Made by a program: the position numbers and the translations under genes. This document shows positions 51,293 through 63,406 of a DNA stretch of 64,000 nucleotides, piece after piece. The notes beneath the pieces are model-generated. The model searched no databases, was not told where the DNA came from, and saw only the letters and a program-made list of their open reading frames with translations. Each line of letters starts with the position of its first letter. Position 1 is the first letter of the stretch. Source of the stretch: Silene conica (taxonomy: Eukaryota; Streptophyta; Magnoliopsida; Caryophyllales; Caryophyllaceae); NCBI GenBank assembly GCA_029255685.2, contig CM055312.2, forward strand, positions 3,868,649 to 3,932,648. The letters are read 5' to 3'.

Positions 51293-51309
51293 TATATATA
51301 TATATATAT

Positions 51310-51731
51310 CCCCTGTTCACGAAACAGAGTAATGAAGAAACAAAATGGTAAAATGGAGGTCACAATCACTTTTTAGTGGATGCTCTAAATAGCCAACCAA
51401 TATTGACAGCAAGAAATAATAGCACCAAAGATTCATTTACAAATATTTAATTATTAAATCAACATCGTATGCCTTTTAAATGATTCACTTAAATGAAATT
51501 AATCACCAGCACAAATCTCTTAACTGGATATTGTGTCTCTAATCATGCTTTACACACCATGACATTTTTCTACTTTTTTACTACTTTACATTTTCATTTT
51601 TTTTGTTATTTTTACCTTTTTTAGTTTTTACCCTTCTTAAAACTACCAATCCTTGGTGTATTACAGATATTAACCTTGTTTAGCTGGCTTCCACTTACTA
51701 TAAATATCATGCATGTGTAACAGGCCAGTAA
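51310..51731. other. AT-rich intergenic DNA, no gene seen
   Basis: No gene or element recognised. Confidence 0.4.
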
Positions 51732-51874
51732 ATCTTGCTTAAGACGGGTATTATCACGTCGGTAATAAAGACAAGAAAATTGTCATTTTCTAGGTGACGA
51801 GTGGGTGAATTGATATGTACTTGACCCGTCTTACGCTTAAAACGAATAATGACGGTTTGAAACAAGAATTTGTG
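51732..51874 (+). mobile_element. Short divergent MITE of the GTCTTGCTTG family
   Basis: It starts ATCTTGCTTAAGACGGGTAT after TAA and ends AACAAGAATTTGTG. It is shorter (143 bp) and diverged from the 190-bp copies. A more distant relative with GACGGATAGTG and ACTATCCGT motifs lies at about 52295-52445. Confidence 0.5.
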
Positions 51875-52572
51875 GTAACAGAATTCTTAACCCAATTCTC
51901 GTTTAACATGAATATATATCCGTTATATAATTAAAACTGGTCAAGTATTATTCACTAATATAAATGAATAGAAAAAAGTATGGAGTAAAATATATGGAAT
52001 AACAAAACTCTCTTCTATCTATCTAAATGATGTAGTATTTAAACCGTTTTAACTTTTAAACGGATTTTGTTTAATAGAAGATTAATTGATTATGGTTAAG
52101 TAATGTAGTATTAAGTGATGTGTGACATTGATACTTTCATTAAACCACCTGTTTTAAGACAAAAAAGAATGAAGTTCATCTCCGTATCAATCAGCCCCCA
52201 CAAGGCCACAATCCACATATATGGATTCTGTTGTAGTGGCCACTGGGTGTACCATTTTATCAACGCAAATTCACATCGTAAACGGACCCAATTCATCACA
52301 AGCATAAGACGGATAGTGTCTCTTTCACAAATATATAAGTGACATGACCTATAAAAATACTCAATTTCTCCCACTTATCATCCTACTTACATTTTGTGAG
52401 AGGATACTATCCGTTTCAGCTTGTGTTCGATAGTAACCGTCTTCGGCAAAACTCATTAGTTTACCAAAATATTCCACTTGTGTAATGTGTCATTATGTGT
52501 GTTACTAATTACTCCCTTGTTCACAATTCAAATACAAATTGTTTACATGGGTTGTACAGTTGTAGTCCCTGA

Positions 52573-52829
52573 CTCCCTCCATTTAAATCCAAATAACAAC
52601 TTTACTTTTTGTACACTATTCATAAATCAACTTTTAATTTTAATTTTTCTTAATAGATAAGAAAAAATATATTCATGTGGAGTTTTGTTTAATTCGTTTT
52701 TACGAGAGCATTGAAAATATGTAATCTTTATAAGTTTTACAAATACGTAGCTAGAGATATTAAGCACGTAAAACGTGCGTAATCAAACGTGAAAAAACAA
52801 AGTTATTATTTGGATAAAAAAGGAGGGAG
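52573..52829. mobile_element. Stowaway-type MITE
   Basis: It starts CTCCCTCCATTTAAATCCAA and ends TTATTTGGATAAAAAAGGAGGGAG. TA follows at 52830-52831; the left flank is GA, so one target base has changed. It is 257 bp long and non-coding. Confidence 0.7.
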
Positions 52830-52972
52830 TATGTTATAATATAAGTAGAAATTTATTTGCTTTTTTATATTTAATTTAATAAAGCTAAACCCATGTTTTA
52901 TTACACTTTTATTTTTATATTTAACCCATTTTAAATATAAAATGAATACTTCATATTAAACAAGAATTTGTA

Positions 52973-53191
52973 AATCAAGTGGTATTAGTCAAGTGGTAGC
53001 TAAGTTAAATTTAAAACCTGCAGAAATGTAGGAGTTGTGAGGTCTCAAGTTTGACTATCACCTGAGTCGATCACCACCTGACCACCGCAATCCCCGAAAA
53101 ATGTGTTTACATAATCTATGTGATGATACAGGAATATATGAGCCCGAAGACTTCAACCCATCGTCATCCACACCACCCAACAAAAAAAAAA
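52973..53191 (+). mobile_element. tRNA-derived SINE with target-site duplication
   Basis: The 219-bp body has an A-box-like GTGGTAGCTAAGTT near 52992, a B-box-like GTCTCAAGTTTGACT near 53043 and an A-rich tail (53181-53191). A 10-bp duplication AGAATTTGTA flanks it at 52963-52972 and 53192-53201. A and B boxes would let RNA polymerase III transcribe it. Retroposition uses LINE enzymes in trans. A diverged relative is at 30575-30770. Confidence 0.75.
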
Positions 53192-53201
53192 AGAATTTGT
53201 A

Positions 53202-53690
53202 CTGGAAATATGGAAATACAAATTTAATTTGCATGGGATTAGTGAAGCCATAACTTTTGACCAATTACATTTTCCAAAGGTCGAATACAAAAATTAGAAA
53301 TGTGTAGACATGTAGGGAATAATAATGTGATTGATACTAGTGGCTATACTTGAAGCTAGTACATTATGTATTTATACTAGGTCCCCCTACGTAACGACTA
53401 TAACCAAAAAAAATATCATAGAAAGCACTCTATGATCATATAATTGGTCTCTCCTCATTCGGATATATGACATATATCATATACCGTTTTAAAAATAAAA
53501 TTGATCAAATACTACTTTTTTTTCTTTCATATCCAAACTACATAAATATTAAAAAGATGTTAAAAATTATTAAAAATATAACTGGAAGTGTGTAATATGA
53601 TATTTGATTAATTTAGATGTCTTATGGTTGATTAAAAGAAAGTATATTTGACTCGTTTCAAGCTGAAAACACATATATAAATATTAGTAA
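53202..53690. other. Intergenic DNA, no gene seen
   Basis: AT-rich; nothing recognised. Confidence 0.4.
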
Positions 53691-53962
<272 letters not shown>

Positions 53963-54251
53963 TATAAATATAATAGTTGAATTTCAAATATGAAACTGAA
54001 ACTTTTAATTGAGATGATTTCTTGACATAAAGTCAGTGTGATCCATGGTCACAGATGCAAATCTTTGGTCACAAATACAACCTTCAATAACTCATGAGTT
54101 GAAATTTCAGCAAATGATATGAGGTATCTTGTGTACACGAGTGAGAGACATAATAAGAATAGATATAACAGTCAAGCCTCGATCATTTGCCTTAAAATTT
54201 TGGTTGTGATTATCCCTCTATCGATCACAAAATCTCATTGAAGAGGGGCAC

Positions 54252-54661
54252 TGAAAAGAAGTTAAAAGCTGCGGAAGCCATTAAAGAGAACTTGAAGCTT
54301 GAAGTGAATTGCAGATATAGTAGTAATTGATTGCAGTAACAAAATGAAGAAGACTCAAGCTAAATAAATGTGTGATTGTATTATGAACAGATAATTAGAA
54401 CTATACAGTGTACATAAGTATTTATACTAGTTGTACAATCTTATAACAGAAAGAAAAGTATCTAGATATTTACAAGAATTCTGTTATGCATAATAGAATT
54501 CTGTTATGCATAACAGAATTCTGTTATGCTGACTCATTGACAGTTGTCAGTTACGAATTCTGTTATGCTAACTGAGTGGCTGATTAGGCAGTGTGCAGTG
54601 AGGCAGTAGTGATGAGGGTGAGGCAGTAGTCAGTAGTTGTAGTTGGTCATATACTTCAATA
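54252..54661 (-). repeat. 3' LTR of the copia element
   Basis: 410 bp. It differs from the 5' LTR by about eight substitutions, small indels and one extra copy of a ~20-base unit (GAATTCTGTTATGCATAATA), tandem in this LTR. The unit GAATTCTGTTATGC recurs several times. Confidence 0.85.
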
Positions 54662-54670
54662 CCCCCCCTC

Positions 54671-57600
54671 TCAAGTTGGACTTGGTGGATTCATGACAAG
54701 ACCCAACTTGTGAGTGAAATAGGTATGATGTGCTTCTCCTAATCCTTTTGTCATCACATCAGAAATCTGATGAGTTGTACCAACATGTTTTGTTTGTATC
54801 AACCCTTCAGTTATTCGTTCTCTGATGTAGTGACAGTCCAACTTTAAATGTTTCGTTCTTTCATGAAATACGGGATTTGCTGCAATATGATGAGTTGCTT
54901 TGTTATCGCAATAGAGAGTTATAGGTAGAGGAACTTGAATGTTGAAATTATGCAGCAATCCTTCTACCCAAACCAGTTCACTGGAGGTCTGACTCATTCT
55001 CCGATATTCTGATTCTGCTGATGACGTGCTAACCGTATTCTGCTTCTTGGTTTTCCATGAGATCAAAGAGGACCCAAGGAAAACGCAAAAACCAGTGAGT
55101 GACCTCCCAGTAAATGCACACGTTTCCCAATCAGCATCACAATAGCTAGAGAGTTCCAAAATTGCTGTTTGAAGAATAGAAAAGTCCTAAATTTAGTGTA
55201 TGCTTGAGATACTTGACCAAATGCAAGGCTGCCTGCATGTGTGGTAGTCTAGGGGCGTGCAGAAATTGGCTGAGTTGTTGTACTGAGTATGATATATCTG
55301 GTCTGGTAAGGTTTAGGTAGAGTAGCCTCCCAACCAGTCTTCTATAGTCCTCAGGTTGCTGAATAAGGTCTCCTTCATCCACTGAGAGTTTGGAGTTTCT
55401 GGGAAAGGGAAACACAGTTGGCTTGCAATTAACCATTTGTGTATCCTTGAGAATGTCTAGTATATATTTCCTTTGATTCAATAAAATCCCATTACTGGAT
55501 CTAGCCACTTCAATGCCCAAAAAGTATCGAAGAAAGCCCAAATCTTTGATAGTGAAAGCAACATCTAAGGAATGTTTGATGTGAGAGATTCCAGCTTCAT
55601 CATTTCCTGTGATGAGCAAGTCATCTACATAGACAATGATAGCAATGAATAATCCCTTATCTTCATTCTTGAGAAACAGAGAATAATCTTCCTTGGATTG
55701 GAGAAACCCTCTTGAAGTAAGGAATTTTGTGAGCTCCAAATTCCATTGCCTAGAAGCTTGTTTCAATCCATAAAGTGACCTCTTCAATAGACAAACCTCA
55801 TTTGGACCATGCTTTGTGTATCCTTGAGGGATTTCCATGTAAACCTCTTCATCAAGGAATCCATGGAGAAACGCATTGTTGATATCAAGTTGATGCAAAT
55901 TCCACCCTTTAATAACAGCTATAACAATTAAAGTTCTTACACTAGTGAACTTAGCAACAGGACTGAAAGTGTGCTTATAGTCTTTGCCTTCTACTTGGTT
56001 GTATCCTTTAGCAACCAATCTAGCTTTATACCTTTCAATTGTTCCATCTGGTTTGAATTTAACCTTGTAAACCCACTTGGTGCCAATAGCCTTCTTACCA
56101 GGAGGTAAAGAAGTTAACACCCAAGTGTTATTAGATTCCAAAGCTTGTAATTCATTTGCCATGGCTTGCCTCCAATTTGGATCATCCTTGGCCTGACTAT
56201 AACAAGATGGTTCATAAACATCCAATACTGCATTAAGGGAGACAATGTACTCAGATGAGAATGCAGTGAGATTTGTATCTTGCAGAACAGAAAAGGAATA
56301 TGATCTATCCTCTGCAGTGGCTGGTAAATCAACAGTAGGTGTATGTTGCAAAGATGGATGAAGACCTTTGCAAAGAAAACCTCTTAGTCTGACTGATGGT
56401 TGTTTAATCCTTTCAGATTGTCTAGGAGGTGAAGGAACTGGAATGGAAGAAGAACCAGTTGCAGAAGAATCAGTTGCAGAAGAACAAGGTGAAGCAATAG
56501 CAAAAAATTCATGATTGATATTATTATTATGTGAAGTATTAGTATTTTGATGAGTATCTGTAATATTTTTGGAATTAGTATTATTATTAGTATTTGAAGA
56601 ATTATGAACTGAAGTTGTACTAGTAGTATTGTTATTATTTGATGTATTATTTGTGTGTGAATTATTAGTACTAGGCAAACTATTATTATGTGAATCATTG
56701 GACTGATTATGATGAAGTAATGTGTCATCTTGATGAGCAACACAATCTTTAGCATGGTAACTTGGAACAAAAACAGTAGGAGCACCATCAGCAATAGTAT
56801 TTTGAACCTTAAGTTTGTAGGGAAACTCTTCTTCTCGAAAAACCACATCTCTGCTCACTATCAGTTTATGAGCATCAAGGTCATATAACTTGTACTTGTA
56901 CGGTTCCACCACCTAAGGTTATCCTAAATGAATGCACCTCTTAGCTCTGGGCTCAAACTTATCTCCTTGCTTGATAGCAGCATAACAAAGGCATCTTATG
57001 ACTCATAGATGAGTATAGTCTGCTGGCTTGTGAAATAAAATTTCAGCAGGAATTTTCCACTTTAATACAGACGAAGGCATCAAATTAATCACATGAGTAG
57101 CTGCCAGCACCATTTCTCCCCGAAATTTCTTGGGTAAACCAGCTTGTATCCTTAAAGCCCGAGCAGTCTCTAGTAAATGCCTATGTTTACGTTCTACCCG
57201 ACCATTTTGCTGAGGATTACCAGGGATACTTTTCTGATGAACCACTCCATGTGTAGCAAAGAAATCACCACACTCCTTCTGAACAATTTCTGTACCATTG
57301 TCACTCCTAACTACTTTTATTTTGGACTGAAACTGAGTTTCAGCATAAGCAAAAAAATGAAGAACGGTTTGAGATACTTCTGTCTTATCTTTGAGTAATG
57401 TGGTCCATGTCACACGACTATGATCATCAACGATCGTGAAAAAAATATGAAGCTCCAGTGATGGATTTTATTTTGTAAGGTCCCCACAAATCTACATGTA
57501 TCAAATCAAAGGGTGCCAGTGCAATTGAAGTACTAATGGGATATGGCAATTTGTGGTGTTTTGCTAAAACACATGTGTCACAATGAAAGTTGTGAATCTT

Positions 57601-58120
57601 ATTAATGTCAGAATACAGAGGTACATGAACTAATTTTGACAATGAAGCATGACCAAGCCTAGAATGAACTAGGTGTACATCTGTTTTAGTGGTGTTAGCT
57701 TTATGAGAAAAGACTGTATGTCAAGTATAGCCATTATTACAAGGATTTCTAGGAACCACACTATGTCTTGTGAATCTAAGACGGTAGACTCCAGCCAACT
57801 TCTGGCCAACACAAAGGATCTTCTTAGTGGTAGGGTCCTGTAAAGTACATGTATTGTCAGTAAATGTAGCACGAAAGCCAGTGTAATGCAATAGTCTGCC
57901 TACTGAAAGCAAATTATGCTTAAACTCTGGTAAGAAAAGGACATTTTTCAACATCAACTCTTTGGTGAGGTTAATGTCTCCTACTTGAGTGACATTTTTG
58001 ACTGTACCATAAGTTAATGTTATTTTGATAGCAAAGTGTAGAGATCTCACTGTCTTGAATAAACTCTGATCATAAGTCATATGATCAGAGGCACCAAAAT
58101 CAAATATCCAACTGCATTCA
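54671..58120 (-). pseudogene. pol: Copia pol: protease end, integrase, reverse transcriptase, RNase H
   Basis: In order: protease active-site region at about 58100-58075, reading W-I-F-D-F-G-A-S-D-H-M where families usually have D-S/T-G-A; integrase N-terminal zinc-finger part (57642-57427, HNFHCDTCVLAKHH) and catalytic core (57413-57003) with GNPQQNGRVERKHR; reverse transcriptase (within 56912-55146) with NTWVL, GTKWVYKVKFKPDGTIERYKARLVAKG, LDINNAFLHG and the catalytic YVDDLLITG; RNase H (55159-54671) with SYCDADWETC, STSSAESEYR and LYCDNKATHHIA. At least four frame breaks separate these pieces: within 57872-57642, at 57413-57427, at about 56912-57003 and at 55146-55159. Together the enzymes would copy the RNA and integrate it. 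This copy cannot make an intact polyprotein. Confidence 0.88.
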
Positions 58121-59763
58121 TGATGTGGATGTTTTAATACCGCAAGTGCACGGTTGACGAAGTAGCACTCGAGGGTCGATTCACAGGGAGCTAAAATCGC
58201 AATACTAGCTATTCAAGTTATGAGTTTAGCTAAGTCGACAATGAGATGGTTGAGATGAATAACTACAAATAAGCTAAGTATGAAATAACAAGGTAAATTA
58301 AATAAACTAACAATAACAAGTGAAAGAAATGGATGTAATTCAATAGAGAAAAGGCCTAGGACCCGATTTCACTCCGCCATAAGTATTCATGATTATGATC
58401 TCTCTTTACTAGTCAACGAGTATGGGTTATAAGGGGGAAAACACCTCTAATTCGCTCATAGACTCCCTCTCGGGCTCACTATAAGACACTAGCAATCCCG
58501 ACTAACCCCCCTCTCGGGTTCGAAAGTCGATGTCCTAAGTTAAATACCCATGTTGGTTTCCGGGTCATCCATCCCCTCCTCTCGAAGGTCGATTTCAAAC
58601 GCTAGACTAGGGGGTCCTCCCTCGGTTCTCCCTTTCGGTCTCAACCTAGGTAGACAATAAGGTCAAACAAGTCACCCCGACTCCCAACCTAACCGACTTT
58701 CGCCGATGGACAAGGGTCTAGAGTCAATGAAACCCGCAATAACCCATAAACAAGCCAAATCCCGTAGTCTACCCTCACAAGCCAAACCCAAGGACTAATA
58801 TAGTGAGAAATCAATAAAATGAAACACCCATGATGGAGCTAATCGAGTCCTAGTAAGAGACTACTCACTAGTCATAACCAAGAAAGTCAAATTCATAACA
58901 AAAGATGACACTTTGTGATTAAACATGATGAAGGATAAATTCTTACTATCAAACAAGCAAAAACCAACTACAACAATGATCTAAGGAAAAATAAATCAAA
59001 ACAAACAAAAATCAAGCACAAAGGAAGAAACTTTGGGAACAAGCTAAGTGCAAAACTCAAACTACTAAATCAACTAAAATGTAAACAAATGACAAAATAA
59101 AGAAAGAGATAAGAAATATACCAACTAGGAAGAACAAGGAAGAACAATGAAGCAAAAAGAACAAAGGAAGCTTGATAACTATTGAAATTGATTAAGGGTT
59201 TGTTGCCAATTCCCAAGGAAAATGGGTTTCTCTTACTAAAAACTTGAACTAGAGGTAGGTGTACAGTAAAAAAGAGAAGGAAAAATGTTTATATACTAGG
59301 TTACAAATAGGCAAAACGACCCAAAACATTGTCGTTCAAGTAAATAAAGATCCGCGCAAAAACTGAGCTGAGCACGGCAAGAACCGCACGGCACGGCATG
59401 GAGGGCACGGCTCCTTCTTCCCTGGAGAGGAACGGCACGGCATAGAACGGCACGGCACGGCTATGAGAGCACGGTTCCTTCTTCCCTGGAGAGGAACGGC
59501 ACGGTTCTTACGGTGCCTTCAGAATACTTCCCTATTTCTCTGTTTTGGGCTATCCATAGGTTTGTGTTGGGCCTTAGGTTGTCAAATGGGTCCGTTATCC
59601 CTACAAAAATCGACAAATACAACCAAAACCCGAAACAAGCTCCCCGAAAGGCAAGTTGAGCGTTATATGCAAATTAAACACGGAAGAACACATGAAAAGC
59701 AAGAAAACGGGCCACGAGAAAGAGTTTTTAGGTATGGAAAGCGCGTAGATAACGAAGTTATCA
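58121..59763 (-). mobile_element. Solo LTR (or LTR-like non-autonomous element) inserted in copia protease
   Basis: The 1643-bp insert begins TGATAACTTCG and ends CCACATCA on the minus strand (TG...CA termini). A perfect 5-bp duplication flanks it (ATTCA on plus, 58116-58120 and 59764-59768). Taking out the insert plus one duplicate leaves the copia reading frame continuous across the junction. A TATATAAACATTTTTCC promoter-like site lies near 59280-59298. The 3' end has the AGCTCCCTGTGAATCGACC...GTGCACTTGCGGTA pattern I associate with LTRs of plant Ty3-type elements. No coding region or inner primer site is seen, so a solo LTR is the simplest reading. It contains a 64-bp tandem repeat (59411 and 59475, CTCCTTCTTCCCTGGAGAGG). 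Confidence 0.75.
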
Positions 59764-61119
59764 ATTCACCATAAGGAGTCTCAACTACTGAATTAACAAT
59801 AGCAATAGCAAATGATGTACCTGCAAAATTCACAGATTGTGAATTTTGAGAAGTAGAACATCCTATGTCAAGATCTGGAATGTCTCCTGATTTGACAGCC
59901 TTGACAATCTGCTTGAAAATTGCCTTGACCATTGCTGCATTAACTTCAACCTCATCATCATTATCAGCAAAGGATTCTCCATTACCATCAATTGGAGTAT
60001 CAGAATCTCCTTCTACATTGCCTGCATATCTTCGCCCTCCAGATTCTTTCTTCTGATTGGGAAATCCGTGGAGTTGATAGCATCTTTTGACTGTGTGTCC
60101 ATCTTTGTTGCAGTAAGTACAAGTCAGTTTGGGTCTCTTCGAATATCCATCAGAGTATTCGGCTCTCTGTCCAGAACCACCATTGTATCCTGTGGTGTTT
60201 CCTCCATTACCACCACCAAGTTTTCTGAAACCACCATTGTAACCAGAATTTGGTGCAAATTCTTTCTTATATCCATATTCCTTCTTATAACCATGATTTT
60301 CTGTACCAACTCTATTGTTATGCTTAGAATAGGAAGATTTTGCGACTGCCAGAGCCATATCCTTATGTTGACCCTTGGCTTTATCATTAGAACTGATAGA
60401 CTTCTGCATCTCAATTTGCTGGATTCTGAAAAATGCCTGATTGACAGTAGGCAGAGGATCTGATGCTAAATTTGACTTCTAACATGCTCATACTTCTTGT
60501 CAAGTCCCATAAAAAAATCAATCAACTTGTGTCTGTTATCTCTCTCCAGAAACTTCTTGAGCAGGCTACAAGAACACTTGCTTAAAGCTCCACATTCACA
60601 ATCAGGCAGACCATGCAAACTTTGTAAATCCTCCCAAACTGACTTCAATTTCCCAAAATAAACTGCCACAGACTGATTGTTATCTTGTATAGTCTGCATA
60701 ACATCCTTCCTTAATTGATATAAGAAAGGTGCATTAGCTTAACTGTATCTCTCCTTGACCTCATCCCAAAGTTGCTTAGAGGATTGAACATACATCAAGC
60801 TGCCTGAAAGCTCCTCCACCATTGAATGCAGTATCCAACACATCACATTATAATCAACTCTTATCCAATCCTGATAAGTAGCTTATGTTTCTGCAGGTTT
60901 TGGATACTTTCCAGCGATGAAGCCTAGCTTATTTTTTTAGATCAGCGCCATTTTGACTGCACGAGACCATTTCAGGTAATGTTTACCATTGAAAGGTGAA
61001 GAAACGAGATGCAAGCCTGAAATATCACCAGGTGCTAAGTATAAAGGATCTTGCATCCCTATGATGCCAGTACTAGTTCCAGATTGAGTTCCTGAATTCT
61101 GAGATTCGTCAATCGCCAT
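59764..61119 (-). pseudogene. gag: Copia gag with several stops
   Basis: Capsid/nucleocapsid gene. It starts at ATG 61119 (MAIDESQNSG) with the family's NGKHYLKWSRAVKMAL. A stop follows at about 60938, with further stops near 60880 and 60740 and a frame change around 60410-60480. Recognisable pieces after that are FGKLKSVWEDLQSLHGLPDCECG and FFMGLDKKYEHVRSQI, then a Gly/Tyr/Asn-rich stretch and a CCHC zinc knuckle CTYCNKDGHTVKRC (about 60105-60125). The C-terminal part runs up to the nested insertion. Non-functional. Confidence 0.85.
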
Positions 61120-61312
61120 TAAAATGCTTCAAGATTTTAAACGAATAGAAGTATTTGTGAGAAATTGATTGAATTGGAAAGAAAATTTGATAGTTTTGAG
61201 TATTTTCAGGTTTATATTTGATTGAATGAAAAAAAAAACTAATGACAACACAATTGTAGAAAGGATGTACAGAAACTGCTAGGATTGAACCTTGTAGCTC
61301 TGATACCATGCA

Positions 61313-61703
61313 TGAAAAGAAGTTAAAAGCTGCGGAAGCCATTAAAGAGAACTTGAAGTTTGAACTGAATTGCAGATATAGTAGTAATTGATTGCAGTAA
61401 CAAAAATGAAGAAGACTCAAGCTAAATAAATGTGTGATTGTATTATGAACAGATAATTAGAACTATACAGTGTACATGAGTATTTATACTAGTTGTACAA
61501 TCTTATAACAGAAAGAAAAATATCTAGATATTTACAAGAATTCTGTTATGCATAACAGAATTCTCTTATGCTGACTCATTGACAGTTGTCAGTTACGAAT
61601 TCTGTTATGCTGACTGAGTGGCTGATTAGGAGGCAGTGTGCAGTGAGGCAGTAGTGAGGGTGAGGTAGTAGTCAGTAGTTGTAGTTGGTCATATACTTTA
61701 ATA
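61313..61703 (-). repeat. 5' LTR of the copia element
   Basis: 391 bp. On the minus strand both LTRs start TATT(G/A)AAG and end CTTTTCA. The expected first dinucleotide TG is TA in both copies. Divergence from the 3' LTR is about 2% by eye. Confidence 0.85.
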
Positions 61704-61933
61704 TGCACTATTCGTCACAAGCTGAAGACAGATAGTGTCCCTCTTACAATGTGCAAGTGACAACATTCATGGATGCTCGATTTTCCCCCTTGTCCTCTCA
61801 CTTGCTTTCTTGTGAGAGGGAAGTATCCGTCTTCGTATCCGTCACAAACAAGACACACTATCTACCGATATGCTCGTCTTAAATCGAATTTAATTTATTA
61901 CACATGAACAGTTATAAATAAGGGATTTAGTAA
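61704..61933. repeat. MITE-like inverted motifs
   Basis: 61709-61860 carries ATTCGTCACAAGCTGAAGACAG...GTATCCGTCTTCGTATCCGTCACAA inverted motifs, like 52295-52445. It is probably one more relative of the ACGGAT MITE group. The copia element inserted at or beside its left end. Confidence 0.4.
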
Positions 61934-62123
61934 GTCTTCCTTGCAACGGGTCACCATTTGTGACGAATATTTTGTGAGATAAAATGAATACAAAATGAGT
62001 TAGTGTAGAAAGGGGACCACATAAATAGTGTTGGAGAGAGAGAAAAAGTGAGTATTTTGTGAGAGAAAACGTTATCCGTCACAAGCTTGCGACGGATAGT
62101 GACGTTGCAAATAAGAATTTGTG
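61934..62123 (+). mobile_element. 190-bp MITE of the GTCTTGCTTG...GAATTTGTG family
   Basis: Starts GTCTTCCTTGCAACGGG, ends CAAATAAGAATTTGTG, with TAA on both sides (61931-61933, 62124-62126). It is a complete, well-preserved copy. A diverged relative occupies about 62738-62917. Confidence 0.8.
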
Positions 62124-62126
62124 TAA

Positions 62127-63406
62127 GGGATTTAGATGACTTGACCCCTTTAATCTTTTTTCCTTGATTAATATTTACCACCTTTAGATCGTCATCAACA
62201 ACTTTTGTACAGTGTGAACATGATCTCGAATCTCCGTTTTCTTCCCCTTTACTCTCTCTTTATTTAATTCCCTCTTCTTTTTATACTTCTATTTCAATTT
62301 TTGTAGAACTATGTACTACTCCATACATGTACAATATGTACTTTTTAGGTGCTTAATTCATGAGTCGTTATTACATATTTACATTGTTTTATGGTAGGAT
62401 TTCGAACACAATCGAGAAAGCAATTAACAGGTGTTGGGTCATACTCGGTAACAAATCTAAGATTTATCGTTAGAGTAACAAAAAATTCAAAAACGACAAA
62501 TTACCAATAAAATAGAGTTCACAATAATCAGAAAATTCAAAAAATTTAACAAAAAAAAAATCTTAAATTTATAAATGTTCATGGAGCGACCACCCCGATT
62601 ATTCCGATTATTCACTACCAGTTATAGTCTTAACTCTTAATAAATCATTGATCGATTATATTTTTCTTTTGTATGTCGTTGTTTCCTTCACGGTACAATA
62701 CAGATTTATTCAAAGTACGGAGCATAATGTTTTCAATAGGTCTCTCTTGTGACAGGTATTATCCGTTACAAGCTTGCGACTGGTCAAATACACAAACTTG
62801 TTTAGATAAAAAGAAGTAAACGTGCATAGAGAACCCACAAATAGATTACAAATAGATTTTATTTGACCCGTTACAAATTTACGACAGATATTACCGTCAC
62901 AAATAAGAATTTGTGTAATGTTTTAGCTTCAATAATCAATATGATCATATGATTGAGATAAAAGTGTGACAGGAGTAGTCACAGGAATCCAATGACTTGA
63001 GAACTGTTTTTGCATTTGAATTCTCAGTTCCTTATGAAATAGGTTAATGAACAATGAAATCAACTTCAATTACTTTTTGATTTTTGAACAAGCCAATTCA
63101 ATTTCCAAATATTTGAAGAGTTGTTCTTATGTTTGAATTGTTGATCATTTATGAGACAATTTTAAACGACAAAATGTTCTCGAATATTGAATTTACAAGC
63201 GAAAATAAACAACATGCAGTTCAATATTGGTAGTATTTACGAGTCTAATAATGCAGGACTATATAAACGAACATTGTTAGAGAGCTGATAAAGAAAGTGT
63301 ATATTTGAACACATGCTAAAAGAAAGATATCGAACAAATTAAGTACATACGATAGCAAATTAATGCTCAAAATTAATTAGTAGTACGAACTAAGGACGAC
63401 TCAACA
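62127..63406. other. AT-rich intergenic DNA downstream of the BIG GRAIN 1-like gene
   Basis: No gene seen. It includes the diverged MITE copy at about 62738-62917. The 3' untranslated region of the right-hand gene should occupy the last few hundred bases before 63407. Confidence 0.45.

Larger units (their letters stand above)
54252..61703 (-). mobile_element. Decayed Ty1/copia retrotransposon carrying a nested insertion
   Basis: LTRs lie at 54252-54661 (3') and 61313-61703 (5'). On the minus strand the primer-binding site TGGTATCAGAGC (61308-61297) lies four bases inside the 5' LTR, and a purine tract TTGAGAGGGGGGG (54674-54662) precedes the 3' LTR. Coding order is gag, protease, integrase, reverse transcriptase, RNase H, which defines copia. 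The flanks share GCAC (GGCAC at 54247-54251, TGCAC at 61704-61708), a duplication with one mismatch. Many stops and shifts make it non-autonomous. Without the 1.64-kb nested insert it is about 5.8 kb. Confidence 0.9.

Noticed and set aside
59748-59763. GATAACTTCGTTATC palindrome resembling an arm of loxP
   Set aside because: It is the terminal 16 bases of the solo LTR. It lacks the full 34-bp loxP layout, and the likeness is chance.
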